A stretch of DNA of 64,000 nt from Symsagittifera roscoffensis. Taxonomy: Eukaryota > Xenacoelomorpha > Acoela > Convolutidae. Under the pieces are notes generated by a model. The model did not search any database, was not told the DNA's origin, and saw only the letters and a list, made by a program, of their open reading frames with translations. This document shows, in pieces, positions 10,691 to 21,153 of this stretch (the first letter of the stretch is position 1; every line of letters starts with the position of its first letter). The DNA lies in NCBI RefSeq assembly GCF_963678635.1, contig NC_087065.1, positions 73,915,345 to 73,979,344 on the forward strand. The letters are read 5' to 3'. The position numbers were made by a program, and so were the translations under genes.

Positions 10691-10784
10691 AGTGTAAACA
10701 GAGAAGAGCGGATATTGGCTAACATTTTTAGAATCTTCATGACATCGGAGTACAAAACACAATTAAAAAATTTTCAGCGATATA

Positions 10785-10945
10785 TTAAATCTAACAAGAC
10801 TTCTCGTATCAGGGAACATTTCTGATTGTTCCGAATGCACTTTAAATGCGATGGAGTAAACTTCACTTTTAAAAATGGATTAAAATTTAAGAAATTTTTT
10901 TAAAGATTTTTTGAAAATCATCTGTCCACACGCTATCCAAATTAC
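10785..10945. repeat. Dispersed repeat R2, copy 2
   Basis: This is the counterpart of 2130-2310, here lying about 80 bp from R1. Confidence 0.5.
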
Positions 10946-11024
10946 AAAGTGATAAATTTTGCATACAGCAAAGTATTGAATACACAAATAGCATGCCTCA
11001 ATTCAATTTGCAACGATGTCTAAG

Positions 11025-11285
11025 AGGGATTAAATCACTGCTTACACGTTAAGAGCACGAAATATATCGCGCGTCAGTTGTCCAAAATTGACAATATTTC
11101 AACCCCCATAATTTAAGGATCACAGTTGAAATATCATTTGCTTTTGAGCACAGGACAACACTACTAATCAAATGATACATAAAAATCTCGTCAAAAGATG
11201 CTAGTTAAAAAGTCGAAATTTGTCTGGAGAAACAAACATCGAGCACAAATATTACGTAACTTTCTTCGAAAGTCGAAAACATATC
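11025..11285. repeat. Dispersed repeat R1, copy 2
   Basis: This is the counterpart of 3835-4130. The order R2 then R1 is the same in both places. Confidence 0.6.
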
Positions 11286-11530
11286 TTGATTAATGAGGAT
11301 TTGAAAGTAGCTTGTATTTTTAAACTTGAATTTTTGAAATAATAAGCTATTTGAATTATTTAAGTATTTATAGAAAGCAGTATAAAAATTGAGAGTTTGA
11401 TATCATCGGTATTTTTTACTTCACAAGTTACTAATTAAAGTGGGACTTTCTTACAGTTTGACTCTAACAATTGAAATTTTTAAAGTAAAACTACTCACGA
11501 GAATTATCATCAAATGCACTGAAAATAGTG

Positions 11531-11893
11531 TTAGTGTGATTTCACGTGCTTATTACCCTGCAGTTTATAAATTATATTTTTGAGCAGATAGCTTGATATG
11601 CACGCCACTGGAATCCCTGTCAGCATGAAGGTACAATTCAGTCCAAGACGTTCCCAAAACGACAGCCCCAAATACATGGGGTACGGGGCTATATTGTAAT
11701 TCACAATCGTGTACTCGATGAAACCTGCATATGCAATTGCAAAGAGAAGACAATACTTTGCTGATTTAGACAGAGGAGAGTGACTTCTTGGAAGGAATGC
11801 AAATTCAGTGATGGGCAGGAAAATAATGTATAGATGGACGTTGAAATTGAACCAGACTGGGAGGTCCTGCTTTTTGTGTCGTAAAAGATCGGG
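11531..11893 (-). CDS. AIG1: AIG1-like gene, exon 2
   Basis: This exon encodes residues 108-227. The acceptor is TTTTTTCAG, and the exon starts PDLLRHKK and includes the conserved His. Confidence 0.9.
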   Translation of the reverse strand, partial: PDLLRHKKQDLPVWFNFNVHLYIIFLPITEFAFLPRSHSPLSKSAKYCLLFAIAYAGFIEYTIVNYNIAPYPMYLGLSFWERLGLNCTFMLTGIPVACISSYLLKNIIYKLQGNKHVKSH

Positions 11894-12617
11894 CTGAAAA
11901 AAGTTGATTTCAACTAAATTTTAGTGAAAGATGTTTGATAATTGCAGCTTTAATGTAATTGTTTATGCGTACACAAAAAACCTCGCTGTTGAACGAACTA
12001 ATTTATTTTACATACGATCAACATTTCCCGATTTCCTTTTGTAATGTCATTTCAGCAATTCTACAGAAGTCATTTAGTGGCTACGATGATATGAAGTTCG
12101 CTTAACCATCGACTCATTAAGCTCCGATGTGCAAATACATGCACACACGCAGATGTTCATGCACAAAAACCTTGCCAGGTCAATTACGATTCTCGGCAAG
12201 TATTATCGGCTTAAATACCGCTTCGTTAATTCTGTTTCAAAGCTAACTTAACGCTGGTAGTTCTCTTCCATGGAATAATTCCTCAAAACTACTTACATTT
12301 GAGAGGAATAGAACCCAAAATGCGATCACGATGAATGACGTCAGAGGCGATATTAGATTTGTAGTTAGTTTCTGCAGTGACCTCTTAGTCAGAATGACCT
12401 CTTTCCTCGCCACCAGGTCAATGACCCCTGTGAAGAAGGCAATGACTGTGTACACTGTTTGCAAGTAGAAGTTCCACATGGTGGCAAAATGGTACCACTC
12501 AAATCCCCCTCTCTGCTCTTTGCTCAGTTTTAGCACGAAGAAAGACCACGTGTGCACGTACATAACCAGAAGAATAAATAGTACGCATAACCGCACAAAG
12601 GCAGCTAACATGGCCAT
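11531..12617 (-). CDS. AIG1: AIG1/ADTRP-like multipass membrane hydrolase
   Basis: Two exons, 12617-12297 and 11893-11531, join at a phase-0 GTAAGT...CAG intron to give 227 residues, close to the family length. The ATG at 12617 follows a TTTTCAG, so a 5' UTR intron is possible. Several hydrophobic segments fit the six-pass topology of the family. The conserved Thr is T63 (in LQTVYTVIAFFTG) and the conserved His is H127 (in WFNFNVHLYIIFLPITEF). In the human AIG1/ADTRP proteins these residues are needed to hydrolyse fatty-acid esters of hydroxy fatty acids. The product ends in a basic, His-containing tail before TAA. AIG1 and ADTRP cannot be told apart here. A partial copy of exon 1 lies 280 bp upstream. 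Confidence 0.9.
12297..12617 (-). CDS. AIG1: AIG1-like gene, exon 1
   Basis: This exon encodes residues 1-107, ending FWVLFLSN at a GTAAGT donor in phase 0. Confidence 0.88.
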
Positions 12618-12677
12618 TCTGAAAACAGACAACCTTTTTTGTAGTTCTTTATATCGAACTAACTTCGACCAGCAATC
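12545..12677 (-). repeat. Duplicated block P, copy 1 (AIG1 exon 1 start)
   Basis: These 133 bp recur at 12828-12960 with one difference seen (GGCCAT against GCCCAT, changing Ala2 to Gly). Confidence 0.9.
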
Positions 12678-12733
12678 TTAAAGTAAAACCTTAAACATCA
12701 TAAAAAAATATCAACACCATGACCTAAGAGCAA

Positions 12734-12827
12734 CTAGCATCGGGATTCTAAACGTTTTTCGTTCATTTCAATATGACAATGGCGCAACTTTATTGTTTTC
12801 ATGGTGTGATTGAATAATCAAATCCGA
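12734..12827. repeat. Duplicated block Q, copy 1
   Basis: About 92 bp from AGCATCGGGATTC to AATCCGA recur at 13349-13440. A CCTAAGAGCAAC run stands before this copy and after the other. Confidence 0.85.
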
Positions 12828-12960
12828 CCACGTGTGCACGTACATAACCAGAAGAATAAATAGTACGCATAACCGCACAAAGGCAGCTAACATGCCCATT
12901 CTGAAAACAGACAACCTTTTTTGTAGTTCTTTATATCGAACTAACTTCGACCAGCAATCT
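12828..12960 (-). pseudogene. Duplicated partial AIG1 exon 1 (block P, copy 2)
   Basis: This is an almost exact copy of the AIG1 start. It encodes MGMLAAFVRLCVLFILLVMY and a few more residues, then breaks off after HTWS into unrelated sequence without a donor. The rest of the gene is not duplicated, so this is a pseudo-exon. It might still serve as an alternative first exon only if it spliced into the middle of exon 1, for which I see no site. Confidence 0.75.
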
Positions 12961-13129
12961 CGCGAGTATTTGGTGCAAATAGACATTTTTAAGCTAGAAG
13001 TTTCACCACGAGCATAATAAGGTTTTCTTAAAGAAAACATCAATTTAATTAATTTTGATTTAACTATTCTATTTCGTTTCTTATGACGAAGGATAGCCGT
13101 TCATATGGTAATTTCCGACGTTTTGCTTT

Positions 13130-14674
13130 TTAAGTCTTCTGAATCTGAACTTGAGTACAATTTGAACTTGAGTTACTCGAAGACACACATTGTTTATCTA
13201 GACTACCGGTCAATCCAACAATCAGAAGCAGCACCAATGCCAGACATGCGGCGACGATGAAAGAGTACCAAAACCTATTCGGGTTATCAGAGGAGAGAAG
13301 GTAGCAGAACCAGCAGAGACACTTCCACAAGTCACGGTCCCGAAAACTAGCATCGGCATTCTAAACGTTTTTCGTTCATTTCAATATGACAATGGCGCAA
13401 CTTTATTGTTTTCATGGTGTGATTGAATAATCAAATCCGAAAATGACCTAAGAGCAACAGGCAAAACGATGGCAGCTTTCCAAAAAAAGTAAGCATGGTT
13501 CTCATAAAAAAAATAGAAACATCAATTCTAAAAAGAGCCCTAACTCGCCATTTTTGGCCTGTTTTTTTAACATTCGCTTGCTAAAAAGAAATATTTGACA
13601 AAATAGGGTTCTTATAGGGCCTCCCCTCGAGAAAACCCTAGATGCATCAGCATGACCCTATCAACACCATGCGCATAAGGGCGCTCATCTTTATGCAAAC
13701 CATCTCTAAAATAAAATTTCAGAACACTGCTTGGAATGACGGCTTCAAATTGTGATCAGTTGACAAAAACAAGTGATTTCAGGTCGCTTAAGGTAATTTT
13801 TCCACAAGGGAAAGGATCGCCTCAACACCCAAGATGTTCTCCTCTTCACGGAGAACCGCTGCAGCTAAGAATCACATGCATTTTGCATACTATTTTTCCG
13901 GCCTGGGTAATGTAGCCTCACCCTCAAGCATCAATCACGGATAATTTTGGGCCTCGACTTTTGAGACGCAACTACTTCGTTCTCGCTTGAATAGTTGCGT
14001 TTATTGACTGAATTTTTACGAGACGCTTATTAGAAAAAAAAAGCAGGTCAAATAAATTACGTGTAATCTCATCTGCTCGACTACTCGAAAGCATCCAGAT
14101 GTGATTTAAGTTGTTCGTCAATGAAGCCCATTATAACCAATGTTTCAAAATTGGTTTTTACCAGAAATTCACTCGGTCGTTGACTAGCGCTTTTTCTAGT
14201 TTTTAGTTATAATAAACAGTTTAAGCTAGGCGTGAAAGGTTTTATAGTTTGTCTTTGTCATTGTTAAAAATAAAACAGCTCAAACGAATTTGGTCAAAAA
14301 TATTTTGATTGATCATTGGGTATAAAACTGGTTCAATTTTTTATCGGTCAACAGGAATTCCTGAAATGAATTTCACTTTTTGAAAAAAAAAGATAGCATA
14401 TAGTATTTAACTCTCAAGGATTGCACAAGTTCTGAAAAATCATTTTGATTGGACATCACTGTAGTTTGTCGAACAAATACATATTTGGAGAGTAGCTTAC
14501 CAATTGGCTTCTACACACTGGACACGAGAGTAGTCGTTTTTTGGCCCTCCCCAAACATTGTTTGCAGAATCTATGACCACACTGAGTCGTGACTTCCTTT
14601 TTGAACGAATCAAAACATACCGGACACGTGTCTTCAAATTCTTTCTCGCTACCATCCATGCATGATTTCTCCAT
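13130..14674 (-). CDS. RING gene A: small C3HC4 RING protein with C-terminal membrane segment
   Basis: Exon 1 (14674-14501) encodes 58 residues from the ATG. The C3HC4 RING ligands are C17, C20, C32, H34, C37, C40, C51 and C54, and the exon ends CRSQL at a GTAAGC donor in phase 0. The proposed exon 2 (13321-13130) gives 63 more residues with one membrane segment (about 79-95), then a Ser/Asn-rich tail with Cys. Total length is about 121 residues. RING proteins of this shape are usually membrane-anchored E3 ubiquitin ligases with a cytosolic RING. Exon 2 is less sure: its phase-0 acceptor (TTGTGGAAG) lacks a good pyrimidine tract, and a better-looking site 51 bases further along is out of phase. 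Confidence 0.72.
13349..13440. repeat. Duplicated block Q, copy 2
   Basis: This is the second copy of 12734-12827 and lies just 5' (minus strand) of exon 2 of RING gene A. Confidence 0.85.
13460..14455. other. Intron and flank of RING gene A, with MITE fragment
   Basis: Most of this is unremarkable AT-rich intron. Around 13540-13650 a stretch resembles 61530-61669 (GCCTGTTTTTTT, then ACAAAATAGGGTTCTTATAG), so it is a fragment of the second MITE family. Confidence 0.4.
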
Positions 14675-15282
14675 AACGAAATTTAACCTTTCTTTTCATC
14701 AAATTTTTTAGTCAATTCAAGTATAATTTGGAGCTTAGGTCAGATACGTTTAAAATACGCTTGAGTTTGAAGTTCTATAGGTACCTAATTGGAGCTATGA
14801 TGTTAGTATTGTACTTTCGATACACTAGACATTGATATTGGTTGTCTCAATATTACCAAGCACCCAAACACGATCGAGCAAATATGCTTTCAATTCGTTC
14901 TACGAACTCCTGTTTGACCGTTACATGAATGAAACTAATTAGGGTTCAGTTGCGCATTGCAACGGAAAAGAAATGTTTGAATATTAAATTTATAACAAAG
15001 CCCGGAGATTCGATGGTTAAAACTTTTCTCTGCGTTGCCGGAAATTCTAATATAAGCACAAAACCCCTCCCTCTTTCAAAAGGAAAACTGCGACCGGGAG
15101 ATCAGGAAGAGCACTGCGTGTTCCGATCAACAATTTTGTAGTAAGTCCTCTTTTGCAAAAAAAAATCTATAAAAATTGATGCACAAAATGTAAAATTTCT
15201 ACAAACTGAAATAAAGATTTTTCAACTTGACTTATGATGAAAGATTGAAATGCAAGTCCAACTAGACACTCTATGACAACAC
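14675..15282. other. Spacer between RING genes A and B
   Basis: No gene is supported. A 70-codon plus-strand open frame (14929-15141) shows no domain. The spacer must hold the 3' end of gene B and the promoter of gene A. Confidence 0.4.
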
Positions 15283-16754
15283 TCAAATAGGCGATCTATA
15301 ATTGCCAAGAAGCCTTCCTTCCACAACTGTACTGTTTCCTGATGTCCGATCGAGGGGCTTGCGATAGAGTCGATCGAACACGATTATCACAATCATGATT
15401 AGGGTCAGAATGGCGACTCCAATTAGGCAGTATGAAGAAGTTTTCGGCCGCTGTTCGGCAGATGAGATCCTGTACAAGACACTTTGAACCGAAGAAGTCC
15501 CTTCGGCGCTCTGGAAAACAAAAAAAGAAACTTGCAGCAATAGCAAGAGTTTTTGACATTAAGGAGAAAAGAGATCAGTTGATAAGAAAAGACCGAAAAA
15601 GAACGGGCGTGGCTTTAATTAATTAAGAATTTTTGTTCTTGCGGCCCGATTGTAAAGAACAATTGTCATAACAACCTAATATCTAAATCCAAACTTATTT
15701 CGCTTTCACTCGTGTAATTGTAAATTTCGTATGTTACTCTGATACTTTTTAATTCTCCGTCAAAAGGCGTTTTCATTGGTAGGTGGTTCAAACTTATTAA
15801 GTTCCTGGTAACTTAATAGCAGAGATACATAACTAAGTATCCTGTTTAAAATTATCAGTTGTGTACACTAACTAAGAACAGCCCACAAAAACTAATAAAG
15901 ATAGCCAGCTTCTGTGCAAGCAGCACAGACTGTTCGCCGACCATTCGTAAAATAAAAATTAACTGTTTTTTTTCAAATTGACAATTTTTTTTTCGTGCGT
16001 GTTGTGATGAAGAAAAAATGAACGCGTAGATATTAGTGAGTTAGACATAATCGACTAGTCATCGAGAAACAAATAACAAAAATTATTCCCAACAAAGCGC
16101 TTCAATAGCTTCAAAACTAGTTTTCCCGGAGTGAAATTAGCTTTTCAATACTTGCAGAACACATTTTCTGTCAAATCACCTACTCGCTCGCTCGTAAATT
16201 TTTAATAATTTTCTAATATTGTTCATATCGCAACTGAAAAGGTTTTAAAACGATATACCACTCGAACCATTTCGATAATTTTTTTGTGTTACCTGATTTT
16301 GCATGGAAAAAAAAAGAAAGAAAAAATGAAAATACACCCGAATACAAAAGAAACCTTGCTCGCTTTTTAATCCCCGGTCCTACTCAATGCAGGACCAGCC
16401 GTGGGGAAGGGGGAAGTCATCCATTTCGCCGTAACCGGTCTCACCTTGAGGAGGCTGATGACATGGGGACTCCTCCATCCATGACCAAAACACGCCCTAA
16501 GTATATAACTCGTCGCTTGAAAAAATTAAAGAATTAAAAACCCAACTCACCAAAGGCCCTCTGCACAGTGGACACGTGAGCTGATTCTGCTTGGCCTGAA
16601 AGAGACACTTCCTGCAGAACACGTGGTTACACTCTGTGCTCACAGGCTTCTTCAGTCTCCCGAAACAAATCGGACAGCTATCCGACTGATCCGAACAGGG
16701 CGAAGACGACACCGACGATTGGGCACTTTTCTTCCTCGCAGAGAAGAACTTCAT
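15283..16754 (-). CDS. RING gene B: small C3HC4 RING protein with C-terminal membrane segment
   Basis: Exon 1 (16754-16551) encodes 68 residues: a Ser-rich, basic start, then the RING (C27, C30, C42, H44, C47, C50, C61, C64), ending at a GTGAGT donor in phase 0. Exon 2 (15510-15283) has a strong acceptor (TTTTGTTTTCCAG) and encodes 75 residues. A strongly hydrophobic membrane segment (about 95-113, YCLIGVAILTLIMIVIIVF) is followed by a basic flank and a short tail. The total is 143 residues. RING spacing is identical to genes A and C, while the second exon shares no sequence with theirs. A probable membrane-bound E3 ligase; substrate unknown. The intron holds a SINE on the minus strand. Confidence 0.85.
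16365..16495 (-). repeat. SINE family S, minus-strand copy
   Basis: On the minus strand this matches 18085-18265. Shared runs include GAGGAGGCNGATGACANNGG, ATCCATTT(T)GCCG and CCGTGGGG. It lies in the intron of RING gene B. Its tRNA-like head is worn. Confidence 0.65.
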
Positions 16755-17570
16755 TGTAGCAAAATGTGATGATGACCTCAAGACAACACCACACTTATGA
16801 ACGTACACCGCTTCACTTCGCCAGTGAAGAAAAACTCAAAGAAAGCACAGAAACTTCGTACGAATACGTTTTAGAGAGCCATAAAAATTAGTCCAATGAT
16901 CGTAATGCAAATCGGGTACTTAATTCAAGACAACAAAGCAGAGGACAAAGGCACCAAATGATCTATTTGACAATACTTTGCGTTCAAGTGTTGTCTAACA
17001 GCTGAAGATGAAGTGAAAGCACTGCCAACTAGAATGCAGCTGGTGTGAACCCATTACTAAAGAGTATCAACAAATACAGACACCAGAACTCCACCGATTT
17101 GAATGTGTCGACCCTTGAGAGAACGTGATCCTGTTTATGGTCGCTTAATGAGATCTTCGAACGAAAACAAGAAACCTCAACTGAATTAGTTGAGTACCTA
17201 TGACGTTGACAACGCTTGACCTAAAACAAATACCTAGCAGACCTAAGACAGAATAAAAATAGTGCGGGATATAAATAGCACGATAACTAACTGCTGTCTA
17301 CACGTTTTCTAGCCAAATCGTGCAAAATCACCATCAAAAGATGAATTTTAAGAATACATTTTTTAACAAAAAGCGGATAATAACTATCAGGACAGAATAA
17401 TTTTTTAATGCGCTCAAAATTGGATCATTTTGGACAAGAGTGAGTAAAAATGGCCAACAGTCGAGGAAGGCGAAAAAAGAACAATTAATTTTTTTAAATT
17501 TTGAACCAGGGAATTTCATAGATTAATTTAATCGTCGAAAAGATTGATAATCTGTTCAGAAAACTAACCC
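16755..17570. other. Region between RING gene B and the tiny exons
   Basis: I searched the minus strand for a phase-0 continuation of gene D and found none that is convincing. No other gene is visible. Confidence 0.35.
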
Positions 17571-17577
17571 AACTTAC

Positions 17578-17705
17578 GACTAACTTTTGGACATCCCAAA
17601 CAAGCAAAAGCGTGCTGCAAAAAAAAGAAAGTACCGAAATGAATTCAAAAAAATCATATTCAGAATATGAAACAGAACTTACCTCAGAACGAACCACTTA
17701 GCCAT
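17578..17705 (-). CDS. Gene D: two tiny 5' exons encoding a signal-peptide-like start
   Basis: Exon 1 (17705-17683, 23 nt) runs from an ATG to a GTAAGT donor. Exon 2 (17614-17578, 37 nt) has a TTTTTTTTGCAG acceptor and another GTAAGT donor. They join in phase to MAKWFVLSTLLLVWDVQKLV and end in phase 0. The peptide looks like a signal peptide or signal anchor. I cannot find the following exon with confidence. All three RING-gene introns are also phase 0, so joining to a neighbouring membrane-segment exon such as 15510-15283 is formally possible. The evidence is splice-site quality and hydrophobicity only. Confidence 0.4.
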
Positions 17706-18084
17706 TTTAATCTTTGATGCTAGGCAGCTAAAAAGGCACTTCAATGTAGCTAGATCATGATGTTTAATAAACGCACAATGTACACTCAAATGTGAGGCTC
17801 GGGATCGAAAAAAAAACAGACTGACCTTGACACTACGCTCGCTTGCGAAAAAAATTTTCGCCTTCATAATAAATATTATTTTCCGCCATTCTCATTTCTG
17901 TTTCCTTAATCGCGCAATTTTTCATGTTACGCTTTAATCTACTACCGTTTTATAAATGAATGCTGAAACTTACTTTGTAACTCTGAAAACGATAAAATCG
18001 AAAATTACGCTAAAACTACCATCATTTTCATAGCGATGGGTATATCAATAACCATGCTCTACTTGACTGGTTTTAAAATATCAC

Positions 18085-18274
18085 CCATGCGAAGCTGCAC
18101 TCAACACGAGGGTCGTGCGTTCGAATCCCGCTTCGTTCACGGCTGGAGGGGTCCCAGTGTCATCCGCCTCCTCGGGGTGGGACCAAATGCGGCAAAATGG
18201 ATGATATCTCCCCGTCCCCCACGGTTGGCCCAGCACTTAGCAGGCCGAGGTCTATCAAAAAAAGAAGAAAAAAA
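18085..18274 (+). repeat. tRNA-derived SINE, family S, plus-strand copy
   Basis: The head carries the Pol III B-box-like CGTGCGTTCGAATCCCGC, followed by a GC-rich body (GTCATCCGCCTCCTCGGGG, ATCTCCCCGTCCCCCACGG) and an A-rich tail (AAAAAAAGAAGAAAAAAAAG). The body is clearly richer in GC than its surroundings. A minus-strand relative lies at 16365-16495. Confidence 0.75.
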
Positions 18275-18420
18275 AGCTGCACTTCGCAAACAAGCGACAG
18301 GAAAAAATGAGCATTGAAAATAAAACTTTCGTCATTAGCCAGAATCGATACCCCAACCATCGGTTTCCAAACACATTAGCCAGCAATGACGCGTATATAC
18401 TAATTCTATTTCTAATACTA
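18275..18420. repeat. Fragment of repeat family B
   Basis: The stretch starts AGCTGCACTTCGCAAACA, as do copies at 19735 and (variant) 62171, and follows directly on the SINE tail. Confidence 0.4.
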
Positions 18421-19119
18421 TGCAGCAAAAGTGCCACTAAAACTAGCCCTTTTAGTTGCGAGTTGGACTGATTAAAATCAGGACTCGTATTATAACACTG
18501 CCCGCAAGCTCGTTTATGTACAAACATCGTCTGGTTTACAGCTTAAATAGTTTGAAAAACGTTCGAAACATCTAGAAATTAATATATAACTGATAAAAAA
18601 TTCCATTTTTAGTCCACTGGGATTCTTGAATGATTTCAACTATTGATCTCTTTGACGAGACCGTAACTCTCCGTTTACTTGGAAAAATTGAGTTTAAAAA
18701 ATCAAAAAACAAGGGCCAAAATACAAAACTGAGCATAAACAAAATTTTGAATATTTTCAGGAGAAAAATTAAGACCCAAAAGTGAAAATTTATTTTGTTC
18801 ATTAACCTTATAAAGTGAATAAACTTTTGGCATGGACTTCCAGTAAAAAAATGCATACATACTACACAGACTCCATTCCGTTACTAAATGGTGTATAGCT
18901 TGTCTTTTTTTTCAACCAATCATAATATAGAAAACTACTTTTCTCAGAAAAATTGCATTTTTCAACACAGTGGCGAAGCAGCACTTCGAAAGCACAAGAG
19001 ATATTGGCGAAAAGTAACACTAGAAGACTTAAAAAAACGAAATCAATAAAAAGCTTAAAAATAAAGAACATAACCAACATAGTTGGAAGTGTCAACCAAC
19101 AAAAGAAAAAAATGATCAT

Positions 19120-19563
19120 TTTTTTCGAATTTCAAAGAAAAAAATAGGGGCTTTGAGTTTCACTAATATTTTATGATGAGTTTTTTTGGATAAAATTAAC
19201 CCAAACAACTGGATCATTAGGTTTTTTTGATACTCCGCTGGGGAATACAGAAAATTACAGTCCGTTTTTGAAACAAGAATACATGCAAGTTTTTAGTGAC
19301 CTTCACTGTTCGATAGATGAGTTTGTTTTCCATCTATCAAAAGGTAAAAAAATTGAACTTAAACAGATATCAAAAAGCAAATTGCATAAAATCAAACTTG
19401 AGCGGTGAACAAAATTATGTTTTTTCCTGAAAAATCAACATGACCTATATAAACATCTTCACTGCGTCCATTGACTTTTGAAAAACTTTCAACTCGGGCT
19501 CAGGAATCGAACCCACAACCTGGAGATTAAGAGTCTCCCGGCGCCGCATCTGCGCCATGCTTA
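19120..19563 (-). repeat. SINE-like repeat family A with tRNA-Lys-like head
   Basis: On the minus strand 19563-19493 reads like a tRNA. GGCGC and GCGCC form a D stem; GGAGA, the loop CTCTTAA and TCTCC form an anticodon arm with CTT; GTGGGTTCGATTCC follows. The acceptor stem does not pair, so this is a tRNA-Lys(CUU)-derived SINE head and not a tRNA gene. The body (19475 down to 19130) matches other family A copies by ATAAAATTAACCCAA, CTGGATCA, a CTGTTCGATAG-like run and a CACTGCGTCCATTGACTTTT end. Other copies lie near 22800-23430, 23880-24510, 55060-55525, 56150-56525, 57885-58110 and 63540-63920. Confidence 0.6.
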
Positions 19564-19734
19564 CTTTACAATTGTCAAACAATATCCACCCATAAAACAA
19601 ATGCTATTTAACTGCCGATGCTTGACCAGCGAAATTGCCACCAAACGAACACTTTTTAGCGAGATGGGCTGGAAAAAAGTGAACTTTGTAATATGACACT
19701 ACTCTCTCTAGCTCCCACATGCGTACACAGCTTC

Positions 19735-20110
19735 AAAGCTGCACTTCGCAAACACTACCGGGAAAACGACAAAAAAAGTAGCTCAAATTGAAATAAGAAA
19801 AAAGGTAAAAATTAGCCTTGAAAAATAAAACTTTTGCTGACTCGATTGTGCAGATACGACCAGGAGATTTAGAATCCCCTGTCATCGCATCTGCACCGCG
19901 AGCCCTTGACAATTTGCTAATAATAGCCGCAAATAAAACAGCTACACGTGCTAATAAATTGCTGAACAAAATTCTGAAATCGAGTTTTTATTATTGAACT
20001 GATGTTTGAAACAAAAAGCTTTTTTTTTTGTTCATTTGATGAATGAAAAATACTCGCTAAAGTAAACCAAAATGATGAATTTTTTCAAACAAAACACAGC
20101 TTGTATCTGG
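19735..20110 (-). repeat. Composite repeat family B, partial copy
   Basis: It starts AGCTGCACTTCGCAAACACTA and has a tRNA-like stretch at 19840-19905 (minus strand: GGTGCAGATGCGATG, then GGTCGTATCTGCAC). It continues with TTCTGAAATCGAGTTTTTAT and TTCATTTGATGAAT as in the other copies. Confidence 0.55.
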
Positions 20111-20332
20111 GGGAGGGGGATCGTACAAATGGTCCGAAAATGTAGTTTGGAGAGTAGATTCGAAAGCGCTTCCAATGAAATGATCTTAATAAAAATTACC
20201 TCATCAAAACTATGCTTTTCCACTAATAATAATGAAAAACATTCATCGCGCTTTATTTGAAAATCAAAACACCTGTATAAAAAATTAATTTTGAGCTAAG
20301 TAATAAAATCACATCTTAATTTACAATTTCAT

Positions 20333-21153
20333 TTACTCTTTGTTCCCCTCGGCTCGTTCGTTAAGAATCTTCTTGGCTAAATACCATAAAAATACCAAGA
20401 CAGCAACAATCATTGTTGAGCAGAGAAGGGTGAGCAGTCGGTCGGGTTGCTTGTCGGTCAACCAGGCGTTACAGCTGCCGAGCCAGCCACTGGTGAAACA
20501 GGTCAGCTCCGGTTTCTGGAAACGAAACGGCTCGCTACCATTTAAAAAAGGTAAAACTTAAAACTTCCGCTTAATTTTCACAACCCAACAAAAAAGCCGA
20601 ATCACCATAAAAAATATATTAGCCTTGATCAGATTTTTCCAGAAAAACTGAAGCATTTAAAGGATTCAAAATCACGCTAACACTAACTTCAGTCATTTTA
20701 AACCGATTCTAGGCTTATTTAAGCTCAGATGATTGTGACAATAATTGTGCTTAAGCGATTTAAACCAGTATGTCAACGAAAAGTTTCTATGCTCCAATTC
20801 ATCAACAATTTTCCCGTCAAACCACATTTGTTTATTGGGAAAAGGTTGCTTCTCAAAGAAAGCGTGCTTCGCTTGTTAAACTGAGCGCTTCTACCTGCAC
20901 TTAGTAAATCCAATCATATCACGGTGAAAATAACGAGCCTTAACTTCCAGCTTACCAATTGACTTCTGCAAACAGGACATGCCAGATGGGTTTTCTTCGC
21001 CTTCAGCAGACACCGCTTGCAGAAGATGTGTCCACAGTCCGTGATTAAAGGATTGTTCACGCCGTCTCTGCAAATAGGACAGACAACAGAGTCTTCTTGC
21101 TTCTCAAGGTCCGCTCGCATTGGAACATCGACAAGAACGATCTTCACGTCCAT
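20333..21153 (-). CDS. RING gene C: small C3HC4 RING protein with C-terminal membrane segment
   Basis: Exon 1 (21153-20956) encodes 66 residues from the ATG, with RING ligands C25, C28, C40, H42, C45, C48, C59 and C62. It ends CRSQL at a GTAAGC donor in phase 0, the same five residues and place as in gene A. Exon 2 (20515-20333) has the acceptor TTTCGTTTCCAG and encodes 60 residues. These are a Cys/Trp-containing stretch, a membrane segment (about 93-113), a basic KKILNER flank and a charged tail ending at TAA. The total is 126 residues. As in A and B, a tail-side membrane anchor with the RING facing the cytosol suggests an E3 ligase. It is the best-supported gene of the trio. Confidence 0.87.

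Noticed and set aside
12768-13043. A separate gene from the 91-codon minus-strand frame
   Set aside because: Its middle is the duplicated AIG1 start, and the rest is linker and block Q read through by chance.
19493-19563. A true tRNA-Lys(CUU) gene on the minus strand
   Set aside because: The anticodon arm is good, but the acceptor stem does not pair and the T stem is weak. It adjoins a repeat body.
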